9,121 nt of DNA from Candidatus Helarchaeota archaeon (GTDB lineage Archaea > Asgardarchaeota > Lokiarchaeia > Helarchaeales > JABXJV01): positions 1 through 9,121 of the forward strand of contig JABXJV010000139.1 of NCBI GenBank assembly GCA_013375355.1. Direction: 5' to 3'. Positions 4,882 through 9,121 of this stretch are shown here, one piece after another; within the stretch, counting starts at the first letter, position 1, and each line of letters opens with the position of its first letter. The notes under the pieces were generated by a model. That model worked only from the letters and a program-made list of their open reading frames with translations, ran no database searches and was not told where the DNA came from. Position numbers and translations under genes: made by a program.

Positions 4882-7365
4882 TTATGTATATCTCTTTCGA
4901 AGTTTACTATTAATTTCTAATTTTTCTAAAGCCATTTTAAGAACATCTTGTAACGTTTTCTCCTTTATTTTATAAGATTTGAAGAATTTTTTAACTTCTT
5001 CTTCCTTTTCTATACCACTAATAGAAACTACCGCATCGAGGATTCTTTCAAAATGACTGGGATGAAATTTTTCTAATCCTTTTATATTGGCAACAAACCA
5101 GTCCCACATCAAAGGGCTGGTATTAGGATTTCGAGTCATGAGAACAATTGGATAAAATTTAATTCTAGGGGGAATTTTTTCCATTGTAAATTGAAGCACT
5201 TTTTCCATATAATCCTCTTTTATTGATCCCAAAGCTGCTACAAAGTTAATTCTCTCTGGTTCGTTATCTATCTTTTCGAAATTTTTGAGTAACCAGTCGC
5301 ATTTTTTTTCATCTATATAAGAAGTAACCCTCATAACTGCTCCTCTGATATCTGCGTGAATCGGCTCTCCCTGTTCTATTTTTAAAAACTGATTAAGGGC
5401 AAAATCTACAGATTTTTGACTACCAAAAATTGCTGCAGTCCACATGACCATGCTACGTAGGTTTGAAACAGCATGTAATTCGTCGGATTTTGGTTCATAA
5501 CCAATTTTCTCTAATATTCTTTCACTAAAATTCCTTCCGATCTCTTTGATTTTTACTCGAAATGACCCTTTTATTAAATTATATAATTGATATAAATGAA
5601 TTATTATACTCTCCAAAGGTAAAGGAGCGTCTTCTTCAAGGAAATTATTAAGAAAATCAAGATATTGTATAATTGGGATGTCCCCTCGAATTAAAAACGC
5701 AAATAGGTCATTCTCCAAACCCCAACGATCTAAAGGCGGTAATTGTTTATTTAAAACTAGCTTGTAAAGTTCTTTTAGATTCGATTGATCTTTATATTTA
5801 ACCCGATAAAAACCTTTTTGCTTGTAATTAATTTTATATGCAATTATTTCCTCCTTAAACTCAATTTCTTCGGATTTTTGATGCATCATTTTTTTGACGA
5901 TTTGAGATTTGCCATTAGAATATTGAACCCAAATTGTTACTGGTATAATCCACATTTGAGAGGGGGTATAAGGTAAATAGGTAAAACGATTTTGTGTTAA
6001 ATAAAATTTCTTATCTTTTTTTTCTATTTCAATTAAGGGATATCCTTCCTGCTCTATCCAACCTTTCATCATTTTAGTTATTGGCTCTTTTGATACTTCC
6101 TCAAAGGCTTCCCAAAAATCGTCACTCGAGGCGGTAGAATATTCAAATTTCTTCAGATAATGTCGAATACCTAACTTAAAATTTTCACCAAGATAACTAT
6201 TTAGCATTAAAAGAACTGAACCCCCTTTACTATAAATAATGGGCGCTGTTGATTGAGTTATTCTTGCTCGTTCACCACTAGGGAGCTCTATTGGAAATGT
6301 CTCGATCAAAGAATCACGGGTAAAAGCTGAATTAATCGTTCCAAGTGCAAAGTTTTCCCATATTCCCCAATCGGGATAACAATCAGCAGTAATTGCATAA
6401 CCAAATAGTGTGGCAAAGCTCTCGTTCAGCCACAAATATCGCCAATCATCGGGCGAAACAAGGTCTCCAAACCATTGATGAGTAAGTTCATGTGCAATTA
6501 CCTCGTACATAGTTTCTAATGCAGCTCTAGATGTTTTATTAGGATAATATAGAATTAAATTTTCTCGATAAGTAATTGCTCCCCAATTTTCCATAGCTCC
6601 AAATGCAAAATCAGCAACCGCTATATGATCGATTTTTAGTAAAGGTAATTTTATATCATAATAATCTTCTAACCAAGTTAATGCTTTTCTTGAAAACTTC
6701 AATCCAACATCAGCATATTGCGATTTACCGGGGGTTGTAACAACTCTTACTAAAATTTCACCAGGATCTTCAACAAATTCAAACTCGCCCACTCCGAAGA
6801 ATAACAGATAAGTGGACATTTTTACAGTTCTATGAAACTTAACAACTTTTCTATGATCATCTATGACTCTTTCTTCAACTACGGGAGCATTAGATATTGC
6901 TACAAGGTCTTTATCGACAATCATCTCAACATCAAATGTCGCTTTATACCTAGGATGATCAAAACAAGGAAAGCATTTCCTAGCTTCTGTCTCCTCGAAT
7001 TGTGTTATAGCTATGAACTTCATTTCTCCCTCTTTACTATATCTGCTACGATAAAAACCCCGCATATCATTTCTGATCTCCCCTGTATAATCTATTAATA
7101 CTTTTATTTCTCCACTTGTTTTAGTAGGAAGTTGAATGATTAATAATTCATTTTCTAAATCCTCTGAAAATGAGACCTCTTCATATTTTTTTTGACTGTT
7201 AATAACCGCTTTACAATATTTGATATTTAGATCAACAGCATTGAGGAGAATTTGTTGTGTAGGATCCTTTAAAGTTATAAAAATTTCCGTTTGACCTTTA
7301 AATTCAAAAGTTTTTAAATTTGGTTCTAAATGTATATTATAATGAGTTGGTAAAGCGTTACTCAT
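4882..7365 (-). CDS. M1-family zinc aminopeptidase (aminopeptidase N-like)
   Basis: This enzyme removes N-terminal amino acids from peptides, probably in the cytosol as no signal peptide is seen. The 827-residue product has the M1 signatures: GAMENWG (256-262, substrate N-terminus binding), HELTH (His292, Glu293, His296) followed after 18 residues by Glu315 in LNES as third zinc ligand, and catalytic Tyr378 in IIYSKGG. An ERAP1-like C-terminal helical domain follows, introduced by GFYRVKY (518-524). Length and domain order are those of aminopeptidase N / puromycin-sensitive aminopeptidase and the tricorn-interacting factors of Thermoplasma. The frame extends to an ATG at 7407, but AAAGGAG ends at 7374 before three consecutive ATG codons. 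Spacing of 8 nt favours the third (7365); the second (7368, 5 nt) is possible. It follows the longin-like gene by 217 nt on the same strand. Confidence 0.95.
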   Translation of the reverse strand: MSNALPTHYNIHLEPNLKTFEFKGQTEIFITLKDPTQQILLNAVDLNIKYCKAVINSQKKYEEVSFSEDLENELLIIQLPTKTSGEIKVLIDYTGEIRNDMRGFYRSRYSKEGEMKFIAITQFEETEARKCFPCFDHPRYKATFDVEMIVDKDLVAISNAPVVEERVIDDHRKVVKFHRTVKMSTYLLFFGVGEFEFVEDPGEILVRVVTTPGKSQYADVGLKFSRKALTWLEDYYDIKLPLLKIDHIAVADFAFGAMENWGAITYRENLILYYPNKTSRAALETMYEVIAHELTHQWFGDLVSPDDWRYLWLNESFATLFGYAITADCYPDWGIWENFALGTINSAFTRDSLIETFPIELPSGERARITQSTAPIIYSKGGSVLLMLNSYLGENFKLGIRHYLKKFEYSTASSDDFWEAFEEVSKEPITKMMKGWIEQEGYPLIEIEKKDKKFYLTQNRFTYLPYTPSQMWIIPVTIWVQYSNGKSQIVKKMMHQKSEEIEFKEEIIAYKINYKQKGFYRVKYKDQSNLKELYKLVLNKQLPPLDRWGLENDLFAFLIRGDIPIIQYLDFLNNFLEEDAPLPLESIIIHLYQLYNLIKGSFRVKIKEIGRNFSERILEKIGYEPKSDELHAVSNLRSMVMWTAAIFGSQKSVDFALNQFLKIEQGEPIHADIRGAVMRVTSYIDEKKCDWLLKNFEKIDNEPERINFVAALGSIKEDYMEKVLQFTMEKIPPRIKFYPIVLMTRNPNTSPLMWDWFVANIKGLEKFHPSHFERILDAVVSISGIEKEEEVKKFFKSYKIKEKTLQDVLKMALEKLEINSKLRKRYT

Positions 7366-7373
7366 CATCATTA

Positions 7374-7380
7374 CTCCTTT
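7374..7380 (-). promoter_or_regulatory. Ribosome binding site deciding the aminopeptidase start
   Basis: The minus strand reads AAAGGAG, then TA, then ATGATGATG. Distances to the three ATG codons are 2, 5 and 8 nt, so the third or second is used rather than the more distal ATG at 7407, which would place this motif inside the gene. Confidence 0.7.
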
Positions 7381-7475
7381 AATTATTTCCAATTTGATTA
7401 TTAACAAATGAAATTTTCAGTGAAATAACTTATTGATTGGATTTTAGAATTAATTATTAATTAAATGACATTTTC

Positions 7476-7484
7476 TAATATAAA
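7476..7484 (-). promoter_or_regulatory. TATA-like box possibly driving the aminopeptidase gene
   Basis: The minus strand reads TTTATATTA, close to the archaeal TATA consensus. It would give a leader of about 90 nt. A short imperfect hairpin (arms 7508-7517 and 7524-7533, one mismatch in 10) lies just upstream. Other AT-rich boxes exist nearer the gene, so the choice is uncertain. Confidence 0.3.
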
Positions 7485-7582
7485 CAAGTATAATTAAAAT
7501 GAGAGTAAATTATTTGTAAAAACACAAATTATTCTTTATATTATTAATTCTAGAGATAAAATTTAAGTTATTTTTTCTTTCG

Positions 7583-8899
7583 TTATTTAGATTTTTTTTT
7601 CTTCTTGGATTTCTTCGATTTCACTTTAGTTTTTTTCTTTTTAGCTTTTCTTTTTTTAGGTGATTTTTTAATCTTGCTCTTAGTTTCTTTTTCCACGACA
7701 ATTTTTTCCTTAATTTCTTTCGAAATTTGGAAAATATCATCTAAAGATGCTTTTAAGTTGTGATCTCTAGTTATTTTTAAAACTTTTTTTCGTTTAAGCT
7801 GCAAAATATCTCCAATTTGTTTAGCAACCTTACCTACTTCTCTTAATTTTCGTAGATTGCGCATCTTTCCCAATTGAATATAGAGATTTTTTAGTTTCGT
7901 AAATTCATAGGGTGGAAGACTATTAATTTCTTTTAAAAAGCTAATATAATAATTCAATTCTTTGCTGGTTGCTAAAATTTTTGCTTCAGTTTCTCCACTA
8001 TCATAGATCTTTTTAAAAAATAAGATTTGGGAACCTTTTGTAGATAATTTTTCCATTGAGTCTTGAACATCTTCTAAAAAATCATCAAAGACTTCTGTTA
8101 TTTCCTCTAATCTCTCATTTAAGATGGTATCCATACCATGATTTAATCGATCTGTTAGTTCATCTGCTTTTCTCCGCTTTGATTCGATCATTTCTTTTTT
8201 TCTTTTTAATTTCTCCGCAAACTTGGCAATTTGACGAATTTTTTTTGCAGAAACTTCATTTAAGTCCAAAATACTTAATTCATAAGACAATTTCAAAGCA
8301 TCTTTTAAGTCTTTTTGAGAAAAACCTTCCGAATTTTCAATATATTCTTTAATAAGATTTTGGAAATTTTCAATAGTCTGTCTTAATACTTCTAATCTCG
8401 TATCTGATGGTAAAAATTCCTGTGCTTCTTCCGTTGAAATGAATGCCATAATCTTTTTTTCGAAATTGAAATAAAAATTACTAACAGCTTCACTAAGTGC
8501 TGGTTTAGGATTTTTCTTCTGCTCTATTTTCAAAATATTTTTAGTTAATAGATTAATCTCTTCTGAGAACTTATCAATATATTTATGAATATAAGGCAGA
8601 AAGGTTTGGTCAAATATAACGGTAACTGATGCATCCCAAGCATTTCCCCTTGCTTGACTATCAGGGATTTCAATGTATTTAACAATGGAAATTTTATTCA
8701 TTTTGGGAAGAGGTACAATAGCTAATTCGCTTGGAATCTCTCCTTTTTCACCAGCTAACAAATTAATTGTCTTTAAAGCTATATGTTGGCGTGTAGCCAC
8801 ATTTAATTCAGGAAACCAATTTTTTGGAACTGGTCCTATAGTTTCAAATTTAGAGTAAACAACTCCACGAATAAATTCAGTGTTGTGTGGAAAGCTAAT
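7583..8899 (-). CDS. Longin-like domain protein with long coiled coil and lysine-rich tail
   Basis: No characterised homologue is recognised. With the start at ATT 8899 it has 438 residues. Residues 8-150 (TEFIRGVVYSKFETIGPVPK..., a helix ATRQHIALKTINLLAGE, strands through ELAIVPLP, SIVKYIEIP and ASVTVIFDQ, then two helices) follow the beta-beta-alpha-beta-beta-beta-alpha order of longin-fold proteins. Such proteins are numerous in Asgard archaea and are thought to act with small GTPases. Residues from about 150 to 400 are almost wholly helical with heptad-like charge patterns, and the last 35 residues are mostly lysine. The first ATG/GTG/TTG in frame is GTG at 8800, but starting there would remove the first two strands. 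In-frame family-like sequence continues up to ATT 8899, placed 8 nt after GGAGG. The role (tether, GTPase partner, or membrane or nucleic-acid binder) is inferred from architecture only. Confidence 0.75.
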   Translation of the reverse strand: MSFPHNTEFIRGVVYSKFETIGPVPKNWFPELNVATRQHIALKTINLLAGEKGEIPSELAIVPLPKMNKISIVKYIEIPDSQARGNAWDASVTVIFDQTFLPYIHKYIDKFSEEINLLTKNILKIEQKKNPKPALSEAVSNFYFNFEKKIMAFISTEEAQEFLPSDTRLEVLRQTIENFQNLIKEYIENSEGFSQKDLKDALKLSYELSILDLNEVSAKKIRQIAKFAEKLKRKKEMIESKRRKADELTDRLNHGMDTILNERLEEITEVFDDFLEDVQDSMEKLSTKGSQILFFKKIYDSGETEAKILATSKELNYYISFLKEINSLPPYEFTKLKNLYIQLGKMRNLRKLREVGKVAKQIGDILQLKRKKVLKITRDHNLKASLDDIFQISKEIKEKIVVEKETKSKIKKSPKKRKAKKKKTKVKSKKSKKKKKSK

Positions 8900-8907
8900 T
8901 TAAATTT

Positions 8908-8912
8908 CCTCC
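8908..8912 (-). promoter_or_regulatory. Strong ribosome binding site pointing to an ATT start
   Basis: The minus strand reads GGAGG, with 8 nt to the ATT codon at 8899-8897. No ATG, GTG, TTG or CTG occurs in frame between the TAA at 8902-8900 and the GTG at 8800, nearly 110 nt away. The motif therefore supports initiation at ATT. Confidence 0.55.
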
Positions 8913-8930
8913 AAGAGCCATTGATCTTTT

Positions 8931-8940
8931 GTATATATTC
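8931..8940 (-). promoter_or_regulatory. TATA-like element upstream of the longin-like gene
   Basis: The minus strand reads GAATATATAC. Further candidates are ACTTATAC at about 8962-8969 and TTTTATAAATTT at about 8993-9004. The nearest box would start the RNA within the GGAGG, so one of the upstream boxes may be the real one. Confidence 0.25.
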
Positions 8941-8967
8941 AAATCTTTTTTCCTTTTTTTTGTATAA

Positions 8968-8985
8968 GTATTATCTGAATAATAC
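8968..8985. repeat. Perfect 7-bp dyad with 4-nt centre
   Basis: GTATTAT and ATAATAC flank CTGA in the 130-nt gap between the partial terminal gene and the longin-like gene. No T-run follows it on the minus strand, so it is not an intrinsic terminator for the upstream gene. It lies among the TATA-like boxes and could be an operator. Confidence 0.3.
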
Positions 8986-9029
8986 AAACAGAAATTTATA
9001 AAATATTCTTTTTTGGTGTAATGAAATGA

Positions 9030-9121
9030 TTATTTTGTTTTTTTTATTAATTTCAAAACATTATCCCCTACATTTACTCCCAAATATTCAGCAATTGGAG
9101 AACATTTCGCTCTTAATATAA
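9030..9121 (-). CDS. Unidentified protein, last 29 codons
   Basis: The frame is open from the window edge to TAA at 9032-9030. It encodes 29 residues ending AEYLGVNVGDNVLKLIKKTK. The pattern LGVxVGDxVLKLI looks like a real beta-strand C-terminus rather than random AT-rich translation, but I cannot name the family. The gene lies on the same strand as the longin-like gene, whose proposed start is 130 nt away. Other frames on this strand are closed or less protein-like. Confidence 0.5.
   Translation of the reverse strand, partial: ILRAKCSPIAEYLGVNVGDNVLKLIKKTK

Noticed and set aside
7361..7374. Box C-like ATGATGA on the minus strand, as in C/D guide RNAs
   Set aside because: It is explained by the three consecutive ATG codons at the aminopeptidase start, and no matching D and C'/D' boxes were seen.
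4882..7407. Aminopeptidase starting at ATG 7407
   Set aside because: AAAGGAG followed by three ATG codons lies inside this version, and residues before ATG 7365 do not look like the M1 N-terminus.
8056..8352. Plus-strand frame of 98 codons
   Set aside because: It is antisense to the coiled-coil region; its leucine/phenylalanine-rich translation mirrors lysine/glutamate codons.
7583..8800. Longin-like gene starting at GTG 8800
   Set aside because: No ribosome binding site precedes it, and family-like sequence continues in frame for 33 codons upstream.
9026..9121. Plus-strand 31-codon frame at the window end, preceded by TTTATAAA at a leaderless distance
   Set aside because: It overlaps the more protein-like minus-strand C-terminus, and its product is a low-complexity hydrophobic string.
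1..9121. CRISPR array, insertion sequence, tRNA or rRNA
   Set aside because: No regularly spaced direct repeats, transposase motifs, terminal inverted repeats or GC-rich structured RNA segments were seen on either strand.

Overview
The window is AT-rich DNA that is most likely archaeal, and best read as Asgard archaeal (Lokiarchaeia/Helarchaeia-like). The archaeal evidence is McrC and McrD homologues, Shine-Dalgarno motifs of the GGAGG/GAGGT type and TATA-like boxes. The Asgard evidence is a predicted longin-like domain protein with coiled coil and lysine tail, an AT-hook protein with lysine/glutamate tracts, and a stand-alone PqqD-like protein. The lineage call is an inference; no rRNA or other firm phylogenetic marker is present.

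Layout. (1) Positions 1-1128, plus strand: the 3' part of a FixC-like FAD oxidoreductase followed by its FixX-like two-cluster ferredoxin, an electron-transfer pair that normally works with electron transfer flavoprotein. (2) Positions 1134-2222, minus strand, tail to tail with fixX: mcrD then mcrC, the accessory genes of methyl/alkyl-coenzyme M reductase. The catalytic genes mcrB, mcrG and mcrA are absent from the window and do not lie next to mcrDC on either side. (3) Positions 2352-2813, minus: a small basic/acidic protein with an AT-hook. (4) A divergent intergenic region, then purA at 3020-4333, plus, full length. (5) Positions 4382-4651, minus: a PqqD-like winged-helix protein, convergent with purA. 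(6) Positions 4652-4881: an 18-bp perfect palindrome beside a TATA-like box and a possible 35-codon ORF. (7) Positions 4882-7365, minus: an M1-family zinc aminopeptidase. (8) Positions 7583-8899, minus: a predicted longin-like/coiled-coil protein whose reading frame extends 33 codons above its first GTG to an ATT codon placed 8 nt after a GGAGG. (9) Positions 9030-9121, minus: the last 29 codons of an unidentified gene.

How it may fit together. If the genome encodes an MCR or alkyl-CoM reductase elsewhere, McrC and McrD would help assemble and activate it, and FixCX could carry electrons from acyl-CoA (beta-oxidation) steps. That is the arrangement proposed for short-chain alkane-oxidising archaea. 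The two units are convergent, not co-transcribed, so this link is suggestive only. The remaining genes (purine synthesis, peptide trimming, chromatin-like and membrane-traffic-like proteins) are housekeeping or Asgard-type genes. I see no tRNA, rRNA, CRISPR array, insertion sequence or prophage signal. No gene-free stretch exceeds 300 bases.
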